DNA of 64,000 nucleotides, from positions 1-64,000 of the forward strand of contig NZ_BBZJ01000023.1 of assembly GCF_001417775.1 (NCBI RefSeq). The letters are read 5' to 3'. This DNA comes from Streptomyces sp. TP-A0356 (GTDB lineage: Bacteria > Actinomycetota > Actinomycetes > Streptomycetales > Streptomycetaceae). The translations under genes and the position numbers were made by a program. This document shows, piece after piece, positions 34,460 through 43,064 of this stretch. How positions within the stretch are numbered: position 1 is the stretch's first letter; each line of letters begins with the position of its first letter. The notes beneath the pieces are model-generated. The model made no database searches. It had not been told where the DNA came from and saw nothing but the letters and a program-made list of their open reading frames with translations.

Positions 34460-34706
34460 ACATGCCTCCGATAGATGCGGTGTGGTTCGTTGCGTTCAGC
34501 GGCCCATGGAAGGTGAACGGGGGTTGCTCCGTGACGGAATCTTCAGGGTGGACCATGTCCCGCCCCCTGCTCCGTCGGCCCGTCACACCCGGCTGCTCTC
34601 GCGGGCCGCGGAGGTGTCCGACCAGCTGGCGATGTAGCCCACTGCTTGTTTCGGCGAGCTGCCGCACTTCCTCGGGCGGGAGGTCCGGGTGCATGGAAGC
34701 GGCCAT
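34452..34706 (-). CDS. Small hypothetical protein (84 aa) in the NUDIX operon
   Basis: Joined to both neighbours: the frame can start at GTG 34712 overlapping the stop of the triple-NUDIX gene, or at ATG 34706, and its stop lies 8 bp inside the ASCH-NUDIX gene. The N-terminal part (HPDLPPEEVRQLAETSSGL) is helix-like, and the rest is rich in Arg, Gly and Thr. Coding bias is weak in the second half, so it may be a decaying gene. The family is not known. Confidence 0.4.
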   Translation of the reverse strand: MAASMHPDLPPEEVRQLAETSSGLHRQLVGHLRGPREQPGVTGRRSRGRDMVHPEDSVTEQPPFTFHGPLNATNHTASIGGMCA

Positions 34707-34708
34707 GT

Positions 34709-36199
34709 TCACACCCAGCCCGTTTCGGAGTAGGAGCGGTCGGCCCGGATGCCCTCGATGGCGACCCTGGTATAGGGGACGAGGTCCTCGGGGAGGGCGG
34801 CCGGATCCCAGAACTTCCACTGGGTGCACTTGTCCGGCTCGCGTAGTTCCGGCTCGCCGCCCCAGGTCCGAGCGCGGAAGAACAGGCCCATGCGGGGCCG
34901 GCCCCCGGCCCGGTCGATGTGGTGGACGACGTGGACGAGTTCGACGTCCTGTCGTTCGATGCGCAGACCGGCCTCCTCCCATGCCTCTCTGATCAGGCAG
35001 GTAATGGCGCTCTCCTGCTCGCAGTGGCCGGCCAGGACGTGCCAGGTGGAAGGCGCGAAGTTGGAGTCGGGGTGGCGCAGCCCGAGCAGCACCGTCCCGT
35101 CAGGCCGTTCCAGGTAGAGGTGAACGCCGATGATGTTGGGAACCGTGCCGTGCGGAGCGGCCGGGCGGCACCCCTCGTGCGATGCGGGCCCGCTCTGCGA
35201 CGTGGTGCGGGATGCGCCGGCCGGGCGGCTGGTGGCGTGGCGCCGTACGAGGGCGCTGGTGGTGTCTGCGATGCGGAGGCGGTGGAGGTCGTCGGGGGCG
35301 AACCAGGCCAGCATCACCCCTTCCGTCAGGTGGAGTTCGCGGGGGTCACCGTTCCAGCGGCCGGCGTAGATGGCGATGGGTACGGTCACGCCGGCGTCGT
35401 CGGTTGCTTCCTCGATGCCGAACGGGGTCAGGTCGGCGATGTGGAGGTCGGCTTCCTCGGCCAGTTCGCGCCGCACAGTGTGCTCCAGGGTGGCGTCCTG
35501 GGGCTCTCGGCCGCCACCCAGCAGTGACCACATCCCCGGCTCCCAGATCCGGCCGGGGAAGTAGTCGCGCAGGTGGAGCAGGTACTCGCCACGGTCGTTG
35601 TAGATCAGGGCCGAGGCGTTGGCGGTCGCCGGTCCGGTTCCGGGCGGGAGCTTGAGCAGCTTTTGGCGCAGGGAGGGGGAGGCCACCCTGTGCGCGGGAC
35701 GCCATTCGATGCCGCCGACCTCTTCTTCCTGCAGTACCAGCGGCACCTCTGCCGCGGTCTGCAGGCGGAAGAGGAACCGGAGGTCGAAGTGCCGGTGGCC
35801 GGGTTCCCCCTTGCCCGGGTGGGCGTCGATGTCGTGTATGTCGATGTCGAACGGGACAGTCTCGTAGCCGGGCCACGGTGCCACGGCCTGGGGCGGGATC
35901 CCGGTCTCCTCGTGCAGCTCCCGAAGAGCCGCCCCTGCCAGGGACTCGTCCTCGGGCTCGGTGTGTCCGCCGGGAGCGAGGACTTTGCCGCTCGCCAGGT
36001 GCAGCACGTGCAGGACGCGGCCGAGCGGATCGATGACGATCGCGCCGCAGGTGACGTGTCCGGTGAAGGTGGAGCGGCTGGCGATATCGGTGGGACGGTC
36101 GAGGGCGCCCAGGAGGCAGGCAAGCTGCGCGAGCTCGTGAGGGTGGCGAGCGAGGTAGGTCTCGACGGTGGTGCGGATGTGGTCGGGTGACAGCGGCAT
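34709..36199 (-). CDS. Triple NUDIX-domain protein
   Basis: A 496-aa protein with three Nudix boxes: GGHTEPEDES...RELHEETGI (about residues 75-99), GGGREPQDAT...RRELAEEADL (about 217-241) and AGHCEQESAI...REAWEEAGL (about 395-417). The first two have one extra residue in the box and the second has Asp in place of the final Gly. Three such domains in one chain is rare. A helical N-terminus (LARHPHELAQLACLLG) may be an interaction module. Whether all three are active cannot be told, but the REL/REA-x-EE cores are intact in each. Confidence 0.88.
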   Translation of the reverse strand: MPLSPDHIRTTVETYLARHPHELAQLACLLGALDRPTDIASRSTFTGHVTCGAIVIDPLGRVLHVLHLASGKVLAPGGHTEPEDESLAGAALRELHEETGIPPQAVAPWPGYETVPFDIDIHDIDAHPGKGEPGHRHFDLRFLFRLQTAAEVPLVLQEEEVGGIEWRPAHRVASPSLRQKLLKLPPGTGPATANASALIYNDRGEYLLHLRDYFPGRIWEPGMWSLLGGGREPQDATLEHTVRRELAEEADLHIADLTPFGIEEATDDAGVTVPIAIYAGRWNGDPRELHLTEGVMLAWFAPDDLHRLRIADTTSALVRRHATSRPAGASRTTSQSGPASHEGCRPAAPHGTVPNIIGVHLYLERPDGTVLLGLRHPDSNFAPSTWHVLAGHCEQESAITCLIREAWEEAGLRIERQDVELVHVVHHIDRAGGRPRMGLFFRARTWGGEPELREPDKCTQWKFWDPAALPEDLVPYTRVAIEGIRADRSYSETGWV

Positions 36200-36256
36200 T
36201 CGGCTACCTCAGAGGAGCGTGAAGCGGGACAGATGGAGGCGGGGTAGTCGTTCGTG

Positions 36257-37396
36257 TCAGCTCAGCCGCATCCCCTCAGCAGGGATCTCCTCGATGGCAG
36301 CGGGCCGAGCGGCAGGCAGACCCCACCGCTCCCGGGCCGTCTCAGCGGCAAGCAGGGCTTGCCGCGCTCCGGGCGGCCCCCATCCCAGCAGGGCGGCTGC
36401 TTGGGCGGGGGAGGCGAGCAGGCGTGCGAAGGGGTGGCCGGTGGCAGGGTCGACGGCCGCCGGCCCGACGGCGGTGACCCGGGCGGCCAAGCGGAGCCGG
36501 GCGTTGGGCCCCACCCCGCCGTAGACCTCACCGGTTTCGTCCAGCACCCAGCCCAGTCGCACCGGGTCAGTCAGAGCGAGTTGCGCTTCCTCGGCGGCTT
36601 CCCGGCGGAGGGTGTCCTCGGGAGTCGCGTCGGTCTTCTCCACCGTGCCGCCGGGCAGCATCGGCAGCGCGCCTTGCGGGCCGGGGTCGGCCAAGAGGAC
36701 GACCCGGCCGTCCGGGACGAAGCACCACGCCCAGGCTTGCTGCACGGGGAGCCGTTCGGGGACGGGGTCGCGGTTGAAGGGGCTCTCCCACAGAGGCCGG
36801 TAGCGAACGTGCACGTCATGACGGTCCAGCACCGGGACGTCGAGGATGTGCCGGCCATCCGCGAGGTGAGCGGTGGCTGTGTTCCCGAGCCGTGCACGGT
36901 AGGCGGCGAGCATGATCTGCCCGTCCACGGGGCGCAGCCGCTGCACCGCGTCCCGGGTCTCCAGGAAGGCGTACTCGGACAGCTCCTCGCGCGGGAGGCG
37001 GATGGCCTCCGCCTGGTCAGGAGTGAGCGTTCCGCCATCGAAAACGAACCGGATCTCTCCGGGGAAACGCGTGCTGTGCTGGCTGTCCGGGTGGTGCGGG
37101 GAGAGGGAGTGGACGGCGAGCACGCCCGAGAGGGGGAGGCTTGTCAGGCCCAGTTCCTCGGTGATCTCGCGCCGGCAGGCGACGTGCGGGTGTTCGCCGG
37201 GTTCGACGACTCCTCCGGGCAGCAGCCACCGGTCGTCCTCGCGGTAGGTGGGGTGAACGAGCAGGACGCGGCCGACTTGGTCAGTGACGAGCGCGGCGGC
37301 GCCGACCCACACCGTGTGCCGGGGGACGGCGTGCTGCCCTGCGGACAGGGCGGCACGCGGTGCGACATCATCCGAACCTGAGACGGGAGTGGTCAC
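36257..37396 (-). CDS. Double NUDIX-domain protein
   Basis: A 379-aa protein from GTG 37396 with two Nudix boxes: GGVVEPGEHP...REITEELGL (about residues 61-83) and GGTVEKTDAT...RREAAEEAQL (about 248-271, final Gly replaced). A middle segment (ILDVPVLDRHDVHVRYRP) resembles the arrangement in bifunctional NUDIX enzymes. It is in line with the triple-NUDIX gene and the methyltransferase upstream. Confidence 0.87.
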   Translation of the reverse strand: MTTPVSGSDDVAPRAALSAGQHAVPRHTVWVGAAALVTDQVGRVLLVHPTYREDDRWLLPGGVVEPGEHPHVACRREITEELGLTSLPLSGVLAVHSLSPHHPDSQHSTRFPGEIRFVFDGGTLTPDQAEAIRLPREELSEYAFLETRDAVQRLRPVDGQIMLAAYRARLGNTATAHLADGRHILDVPVLDRHDVHVRYRPLWESPFNRDPVPERLPVQQAWAWCFVPDGRVVLLADPGPQGALPMLPGGTVEKTDATPEDTLRREAAEEAQLALTDPVRLGWVLDETGEVYGGVGPNARLRLAARVTAVGPAAVDPATGHPFARLLASPAQAAALLGWGPPGARQALLAAETARERWGLPAARPAAIEEIPAEGMRLS

Positions 37397-37474
37397 TTGG
37401 CGGTGCCTTCCTTATCGGTGGGGCGGGCATGGGTTCGGCACGGGCCGGGAGCGGTGATCAGGAGGTACGGCCGT

Positions 37475-38797
37475 TCATCCGGCGCTGCAGCTCCCTCGGC
37501 CGGTGAACAGTGCAGCGGGGCCGGGAACGATCGGCCAGTCCACGGTGATGCGGGTGTGCTTCTTGGCAAATACGTGCAGTTCGTGGTCTCTGGTCGGCGG
37601 GGCGCAACTGGCAACCGGTCGGGCGGTGATGCGGGGGCAGAGGGCGCCGCGGTGGTTGTGCTGCCAGTGCCGGACCTGCTCGGCCATCTCCTGTGCAGCG
37701 AGGTGTCCTCGGGTGCCGTGGCCATGGACAACGAACTCGTACAGGCCCTTGCCGTCGTCTCCGTCGCCGATGCGCTCGGTGGCCAGTCGCGCGAGGGAGT
37801 TGCCGCGGACGATCGCGGCGCCGGGCCAGTGCTTGGGCGGCGGGTTCAGGACCCCGTTGTCGCCGTCGGAGTCGGCCGAGAGGCGGCAAAAGCCCGGCAG
37901 GGCCCCGGCGAGGTAGAGGGTGAGGGCGTCGAAGGGTTCCTGGCCGCCTACGGTGACGTGGGTGTGCGTCACGGTCGGCTCGCAGGTGAGGGCTGAGGCG
38001 AGTTCGTCGACGGGCAACGGGTTGCCGTCTTCCCAGGACAGGTGGACGCCGGTGCCTGGGACGGTGCGGCGATTCCTGTGCCAGGCGCCGTCGCCCTGCA
38101 TGGCGACAAAGCCGCAGACGATGAGCGGCTCGTCGCTGTGCAAGGCCCCGTCGTGCTTGGTGAAGCTGATGGCCCAGTGGTACCCGTGCAGACGCACCGG
38201 CGCGACGAGACGGCCGCCCTCGGCCAGGGCGTCGATCCAGGGTAGATCCCAGGTGTCGACGGTGACCACGATGGCGTCGAATCCGCCGTCTGGCACCACC
38301 TCGGCAGGCAGGTGCTCGGCGTCCGCGGTGACCACGCGGATGCGGCCGTATCCGGCCTGGGTCAGGAAGCGGGTGGCCCGGTCGGTGACGGCTGGGTCGA
38401 TGTCGAGGGTGGTGACGTGGCCAGTCGGGCCGGCGAGTTCGGCGATGAGAGCAGCGTTGTAGCCGCCGGAGCCGATCTCCAAAGCCTGGTGGCCGGGCTG
38501 GACGCGGGCGGCTTCGAGCATGTCGGCCTGCAGCCAGGGCGCGGAGATGGAGCTGATGACGGTGCCGTCGTCGCTGTGGCGGGTGGCGATGATCTCGTTG
38601 GCGTACGCAGCATGGAGGGGCGTTTCGGGGGCGAAGGCGTGCCGGGGCACGGTGCGCAGGGCGCGGTCGACCGCGGGGGTGCGGATGTGTCCGGCGGCGG
38701 CGAGTTCGTCGGCCAGTTGGTGGCGCAGAGCGGTGGCTTCGTCGAGGTCCGTGGTGGGGCGTGTGGTCACGGCGGGCCTTTCGGTCGTGCGGGTCAT
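37475..38797 (-). CDS. FxLD-type methyltransferase (PCMT fold)
   Basis: A 440-aa protein from ATG 38797 (4-bp overlap with the ABC gene). The N-terminal domain is protein-L-isoaspartate-methyltransferase-like: VPRHAFAPETPLHAAYAN, SSISAPWLQADMLEAA, LEIGSGGYNAALIAELAG and DIDPAVTDRA. The C-terminal domain (about 230-440, including LPGFCRLS and GLYEFVVHGHG) matches the group named 'methyltransferase, FxLD system', otherwise found in lanthipeptide clusters. No lanthipeptide dehydratase or cyclase is present here. Confidence 0.8.
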   Translation of the reverse strand: MTRTTERPAVTTRPTTDLDEATALRHQLADELAAAGHIRTPAVDRALRTVPRHAFAPETPLHAAYANEIIATRHSDDGTVISSISAPWLQADMLEAARVQPGHQALEIGSGGYNAALIAELAGPTGHVTTLDIDPAVTDRATRFLTQAGYGRIRVVTADAEHLPAEVVPDGGFDAIVVTVDTWDLPWIDALAEGGRLVAPVRLHGYHWAISFTKHDGALHSDEPLIVCGFVAMQGDGAWHRNRRTVPGTGVHLSWEDGNPLPVDELASALTCEPTVTHTHVTVGGQEPFDALTLYLAGALPGFCRLSADSDGDNGVLNPPPKHWPGAAIVRGNSLARLATERIGDGDDGKGLYEFVVHGHGTRGHLAAQEMAEQVRHWQHNHRGALCPRITARPVASCAPPTRDHELHVFAKKHTRITVDWPIVPGPAALFTGRGSCSAG

Positions 38798-40785
38798 ACC
38801 TGGTCCGAGACGGTGGGCGTTGCAGGGTTCGGGATGGTCGCGGTCGGGGCGTACTGGGCGGCCTGGGCGTCGAACATGGCGGCGTACCGACCGCGGGCGG
38901 CGATGAGTTCGTCGTGGGTGCCGTGCTCGGCGAGGTGTCCGTTGTTGAGGACGTAGATGTGGTCGGCGTGGCGGACGCCGGACATGCGGTGGGTGACCAG
39001 GACGACGGCTCGGTTCGGTGCGGCGAGGCGGCGGATGCGGTCGAAGGCTTCGATTTCGGCTTCGGGGTCGAGGGCGGAAGTCGGTTCGTCGACGATGAGG
39101 ACGCCGTCTGCCTGTGATGTTGAACTGCGCCAGTGCGTGCGGGCCAGGCCGACTTTCTGCCATTCGCCGCCGGACAGTTCGATGGCGCCGCGGAACATGC
39201 GGGCCAGCAGACTGCGCAGGCCGTCGGGGAGTTTGGCGATGACGGGGCCGGCAACGGCGTAGTCGACCGAGGGCTTGAGGTCCTGGTCTGTAGCGGGGTG
39301 GTCGGGGCGGCCGAGGCGGATGTTCATCGCGGCGGTCACGGGCCAGCGCTGGAAGTCCTGGGTGAGCAGGGAGACGCGCTCGAAGACCTGGGCGCGGTCG
39401 AGACCGGTGAGGTCCGCGTCGCCCCAGCGCAGGGTGCCGGCCTCGGGAAGCAGCATGCCCGAGAGGATCTTCATCAGGGTGCTCTTGCCGGAGCCGTTCT
39501 CACCCACCACGGCGGTGACCGATCCCATGGGCAGGGTCAGTGACACGCTGTCCAGGGCGGCGGTGTCCCGGTCAGGGTAGCGGTAGGTGACCTGGTCCAG
39601 AACGATTTCCCTGACGCGTTCCGGTACGGGCGCACCGCCAGCGGGCAGCGTCCGCTGGGCGGCCTGGGTGAGGAAGCGGCCGTGGTCGCGGACGTAGAGG
39701 CTCTCCTCGTGGAGCTGGTTGATGTTCATGACCAGCGCGCCCAGGCTCGCCGAGCCGGTGCGTACCGCGATGACGGCGGTCCCGGCGACGGCGAGGCTCA
39801 TGTGCCCGGCCATGATCAGCCAGAACATGGCCCCGTAGGTCGCCGCCATCGCCAGACCGGACAGCGCGGAGGCGACCCACTCGGTCAGGGCCTTGTTGGA
39901 GGCGAGGCGTTCCTGTTCGGCCTCGGCGCTCTCGGCCATCTGCTCGTAGCGGCTCAGGAGGAAGTCGCCGACGGCGTGGAGGCGCACTTCCTGGGCGGCG
40001 GTGCGTTCGGTGAGCAGGTTGCCGATCAGGCGGCTGGCCCGCACGTGCTCGATCCAGCTCATCACCGACACGTATCGTTCCTGGGCCACGCGCATGGCCC
40101 CCCAGCCGCGAGGGGCGGCGATGAGGATCAGCATGGGCAGCAGCACGGGGTGGAGTACGGCGAGGACGCCAGCCGTGGTGATCAGCGAGATGAGGCCGTT
40201 CAGCGCGGCGACGCAGGCGCTGATCATGCGGCGGGCCGAACCCGGGCCATGCTGGGCGATGTCCACGAGCCGCCGGAAATCGGGATCGTCGATGGCCTCC
40301 AGTTCGACGCTGGCTGCGGCGGCCAGGTACTGCGTGGTCGCGATCCGCTCGACCTTCGGCTCCAGCCGCCCTGCGCGGGAGGTGGACCAGGCGGACAGGG
40401 CGGAGTTGATGACGCCGATAGCGGCAGCGGCCAACAGGCCGGGTAACAGGGCGTGCAGCCGCTCGGCAGCGCTGCCGTTGCCGGCGAGCAGAGCGTGCAT
40501 GACGGCGTTGACGGCGAGCAGGCCGGCGGCTGCGGCGATGCCTTGGCCGATCTCGCTGACCCCGACCGAGAGCAGAGCACGCCGGTCGGCCTGCCACGCC
40601 ATGCGCAGCGTTGCGCCGACGAGTGTGGGCATGGAGCGCAGCGCGGACATCATGGTCAGGTCCAAGGTCGCGTGCTCGTGCTGGGACCAGCCCATGTCGT
40701 AGCGCAGGGGGCCTCCGAACAGCTCGTGTTCGGCGTCGGAGACCTGCGGATCGGCCATCGTGACCGGGCCGAAGAATCTCTTCAC
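38794..40785 (-). CDS. ABC exporter, fused permease-ATPase
   Basis: A 663-aa protein. The N-terminal membrane domain (about residues 60-360) has six hydrophobic stretches. The ATPase carries Walker A GENGSGKST (about 440), signature LSGGEWQKVGLAR (about 552), Walker B VLIVDEPTSALD and the H-loop VLVTHR. It is of the peptide/lipid half-exporter type and would act as a dimer. GTG 40785 overlaps the NUDIX stop upstream and its stop overlaps the methyltransferase start, so the three are co-translated. Substrate unknown. Confidence 0.88.
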   Translation of the reverse strand: MKRFFGPVTMADPQVSDAEHELFGGPLRYDMGWSQHEHATLDLTMMSALRSMPTLVGATLRMAWQADRRALLSVGVSEIGQGIAAAAGLLAVNAVMHALLAGNGSAAERLHALLPGLLAAAAIGVINSALSAWSTSRAGRLEPKVERIATTQYLAAAASVELEAIDDPDFRRLVDIAQHGPGSARRMISACVAALNGLISLITTAGVLAVLHPVLLPMLILIAAPRGWGAMRVAQERYVSVMSWIEHVRASRLIGNLLTERTAAQEVRLHAVGDFLLSRYEQMAESAEAEQERLASNKALTEWVASALSGLAMAATYGAMFWLIMAGHMSLAVAGTAVIAVRTGSASLGALVMNINQLHEESLYVRDHGRFLTQAAQRTLPAGGAPVPERVREIVLDQVTYRYPDRDTAALDSVSLTLPMGSVTAVVGENGSGKSTLMKILSGMLLPEAGTLRWGDADLTGLDRAQVFERVSLLTQDFQRWPVTAAMNIRLGRPDHPATDQDLKPSVDYAVAGPVIAKLPDGLRSLLARMFRGAIELSGGEWQKVGLARTHWRSSTSQADGVLIVDEPTSALDPEAEIEAFDRIRRLAAPNRAVVLVTHRMSGVRHADHIYVLNNGHLAEHGTHDELIAARGRYAAMFDAQAAQYAPTATIPNPATPTVSDQV

Positions 40786-41249
40786 CGAGCGCCTCCCGCA
40801 GGCCAGTTGATGGCCCGGTAGGACGGGCCGTGGGTGAGCATGTGGAAGATGGTGGCGGTGTAGGGGTGACAGTCCGGCGACGGTCGTTCCATCGGCACCC
40901 AGAAGAGCCCTTCGTGCTTGTGTGGCTCGGCGTTGTACGGCTCACCCGTCCACGACTGCGCCACGAACACGGCGGTGATCCGGTCCAGGCCACCGTCGGT
41001 GTCGTGGTGGTGGATTAGCCCGCAGAACTCCTGCTGCTCAGCAGTGATAAGGACCCCCACCTCCTCCATGGCCTCGCGTCGCGCAGCATGGTCGAGTGGT
41101 TCACCGACTTCCAGGTGACCGCCCACGACAGTGAGCTGTCCCGGTGCGAGGGCGGCGTCCAGTGCGCGGCGTACGCACAGGGCGGCGCCGTTCGTACGGA
41201 GCAGGACCTGTGCCACGTCGGCGATCAGCTGGTGAGGCGAGTCGCTCAC
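40782..41249 (-). CDS. NUDIX hydrolase, 155 aa
   Basis: A single NUDIX domain with a box running GGHLEVGEPLDHAARREA and MEEVGV (about residues 42-64). GTG 41249 overlaps the stop of a 39-aa frame, and its own stop overlaps the ABC gene. Its size and NAEPHKHEGLFWVPMERP segment resemble ADP-ribose/CTP-type NUDIX enzymes. The substrate is undetermined. Confidence 0.87.
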   Translation of the reverse strand: MSDSPHQLIADVAQVLLRTNGAALCVRRALDAALAPGQLTVVGGHLEVGEPLDHAARREAMEEVGVLITAEQQEFCGLIHHHDTDGGLDRITAVFVAQSWTGEPYNAEPHKHEGLFWVPMERPSPDCHPYTATIFHMLTHGPSYRAINWPAGGAR

Positions 41250-41365
41250 GGGCGGCCCTCCTGTACCAGGCGTTCTACGGTGTGCCGACCGTTGGTCACG
41301 AGGGCACCGCCGTGCCGAAAGCTATGGGTGAGAACGGAGGACGGGAGAGGTGCGGGCTGCGTCAT
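41246..41365 (-). CDS. 39-aa peptide, co-translated
   Basis: ATG 41365 overlaps the stop of the 48-aa frame and its own stop overlaps the NUDIX start, an ATGA/GTGA chain on both sides. The sequence includes SSVLTHSFRHGGALV and TNGRHTVERLVQEGRP. The coupling argues that it is translated. Function unknown. It could be a leader, a peptide substrate, or the N-terminal part of a lost gene. Confidence 0.45.
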   Translation of the reverse strand: MTQPAPLPSSVLTHSFRHGGALVTNGRHTVERLVQEGRP

Positions 41366-41508
41366 GCCAGGTACCTCGTATCCGGTCGTGACCCGTCGTC
41401 GAGCAGAGCTGCGCGACCGGAGGTGAGGCGAAGGCTGGCGCCGCCCGAGGAGGTAGCGGCATTTTCGAACGCAGGATGAACGAGTCCAGGGCGGCGTACG
41501 GGATGCAT
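41362..41508 (-). CDS. 48-aa peptide with good ribosome site
   Basis: ATG 41508 follows AGGAG by 6 bases. The peptide reads MHPVRRPGLVHPAFENAATS, then GGASLRLTSGRAALLDDG and a charged end. No cysteine. It opens the cluster that holds NUDIX, ABC exporter and FxLD-type methyltransferase, and so is a candidate exported or modified peptide. No homologue is recognised. Confidence 0.5.
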   Translation of the reverse strand: MHPVRRPGLVHPAFENAATSSGGASLRLTSGRAALLDDGSRPDTRYLA

Positions 41509-41586
41509 GGGGACTCCTCGGGGCGAGATGCGGACAGGTGATCGGGTAACGGCGGTCCTGCTGTAGCCGTAACGGGTGGAGGAGGG

Positions 41587-41608
41587 CGAAATCTAGAGCG
41601 TGATTTCG
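41587..41608. promoter_or_regulatory. Inverted repeat, candidate operator
   Basis: CGAAATC (41587-41593) and GATTTCG (41602-41608) form a 7-bp inverted repeat around 8 bp in the otherwise GC-rich gap upstream of the small peptide genes. It could be an operator or processing site. It also overlaps the end of the possible 26-aa frame at 41593-41673. Confidence 0.3.
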
Positions 41609-41673
41609 AATACCGGGCTCTCTCCTTGTGTGGTCGGGTGGGGCGGGCTGTGATGCAGTGTTCGATCACTCAT
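41593..41673 (-). CDS. Possible 26-aa leader-like peptide
   Basis: ATG 41673 has AGGAGG 13 bases upstream (long spacing). The peptide (MSDRTLHHSPPHPTTQGE then SPVFEITL) ends F-E-I-T-L and a stop. FxLD lanthipeptide leaders have a similar hydrophilic start leading to an F-x-L-D motif, and an FxLD-type methyltransferase lies in the same operon, so it may be a truncated leader. The rest of 41509-41722 holds no other supported gene. Confidence 0.25.
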   Translation of the reverse strand: MSDRTLHHSPPHPTTQGESPVFEITL

Positions 41674-41722
41674 GTGGGTTGCGGTACCTCCTGCGGGGGA
41701 TTGCCGGGGGGCGCTTGGTCGG

Positions 41723-42931
41723 TCATGGCGTGGCGAGGTCCGGGCGGAGGGCGATGGCGTCGCGAAGGAAGCTGCGCTTGGAGTAGAAGGTGGGCTCGGC
41801 GGTCCAACCGTGACTGGCGAGGTACTCGCAGAGCCAGCTGTCGATCCGCTTCATCTCGATGAGGATCTCGTCCTGGTGGTGGTCGAGGATGCTGCGTGAG
41901 CGGAGGTACTCCAGCTCGCACTGGGAGAGCACCACGTCGGGGGCCGCCAGGAGGGCGCAGCGGTCGAGGAAGATGCCGTAGACGTGTCCGGTGCGCAGCG
42001 ACTCGCACTGGATGTCGTAGCGGACGCGCTGGAAGGGCGGCATGGCCCGGACCTGGAGGTTCAGGTCTTCGCGCAGGAACGTCTCGAAGCGGTCGGGGGT
42101 GATGTCGAGGCCAGGGGTGAGTTCCTCGCGGCGGGCGAAGGCGTCCTCGGTGAACCACTTTCGCTTGAGCACGTGCCCGGCGGTGACGGTGGGGATGAAG
42201 GAGGCGTAGCCGATCTCGGGCTCGGGGCCGGTGACGTCGAACAGATGGTTCTCGGTGTGGTGGATCTGGAACTCTTCCCGGTACTCCGGACGGCAGCCTT
42301 CCAGCTTGCCGTCGCGAAGTGCCTTGAGCAGTTCCATGGACGCGGACCAGATGTCCGGTGCCGGGTCGAGGGTGTACTTGATCTCCAGCTCAGTGCCGGA
42401 GAAGTGCTTGCGGAAGTACCGCAGATGGTTGTTGAGCGCCGTACTCGACTCTGCGTGCGCCGTCAGCACGGGGTCGAACCAGCGCAGTTCCTCGACCGGG
42501 CCGTGGCCGACTGGTTCCCGGGTGGTGCGGACGAAGCAGGCGTCCTCGGGGTGGAAGCGGATCTGAGCGTACGCGTGGTAGCCGCCGCCGGGGTGTTCGG
42601 CCAGGTAGCACAGCGGCACCAGGCCGGGGGCGGCCTCGGTACCGACCAGGCCGCGCAGGGCGGGGCCGGCGATGGCGTCGGGGAACAGTTCGCCGCCGTC
42701 GATCCTGGCCGCCCCGAGCCGGGTGCCGCCGGGCTGCAGCGCTTCGGCCGGGCAGGGCCCCAGCGCGTTCCAGCGGACGATCACGGTGGTGGCCGGCCGG
42801 CATACCTCCTGCGGTGGCACCCGTACGAGCACGATCGGCTCGTCTGGTCGCCGTGGCGCGGTGCGGTTGAGGAGGTGGACGCCGCCGAGGACGACCCAGG
42901 CTCCCCGGTACGAGGGCTGCTCATCGTGCAC
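41723..42931 (-). CDS. CYTH-like domain protein, 402 aa
   Basis: From GTG 42931 (AAGGAG seven bases upstream). The middle has the ELEIKYTL motif (E-x-E-x-K, about residue 190), the hallmark of CYTH/triphosphate-tunnel enzymes, followed by conserved basic and acidic strands (GHVLKRKWF, RYDIQCESL, QCELEYLRSRS). The first ~170 residues resemble no family I can name. CYTH enzymes act on triphosphates, which would fit the NUDIX surroundings. The call rests on the single motif and the strand pattern. Confidence 0.5.
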   Translation of the reverse strand: MHDEQPSYRGAWVVLGGVHLLNRTAPRRPDEPIVLVRVPPQEVCRPATTVIVRWNALGPCPAEALQPGGTRLGAARIDGGELFPDAIAGPALRGLVGTEAAPGLVPLCYLAEHPGGGYHAYAQIRFHPEDACFVRTTREPVGHGPVEELRWFDPVLTAHAESSTALNNHLRYFRKHFSGTELEIKYTLDPAPDIWSASMELLKALRDGKLEGCRPEYREEFQIHHTENHLFDVTGPEPEIGYASFIPTVTAGHVLKRKWFTEDAFARREELTPGLDITPDRFETFLREDLNLQVRAMPPFQRVRYDIQCESLRTGHVYGIFLDRCALLAAPDVVLSQCELEYLRSRSILDHHQDEILIEMKRIDSWLCEYLASHGWTAEPTFYSKRSFLRDAIALRPDLATP

Positions 42932-43064
42932 GCTGGTCTCCTTCGTGTGAAGCGGGTGCCACGGGTGATCGCCCTGCAGCCCGAAGGGGCCACCGGGTCG
43001 GCCGGACATCCCCGTATGGCTGCCTGCTCGTCGCTGCGACGTCCGCCCGGTTCGTCGGCCTAGG

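Noticed and set aside
34560..34640. Possible ArdC antirestriction tail (reading YIASWSDTSAARESSRV on the minus strand)
   Set aside because: The resemblance covers under 20 residues in a frame that conflicts with the coupled small ORF; too weak to call.
37475..41673. Complete lanthipeptide cluster
   Set aside because: No dehydratase, cyclase or cysteine-rich precursor is present; only the methyltransferase type recalls FxLD systems.
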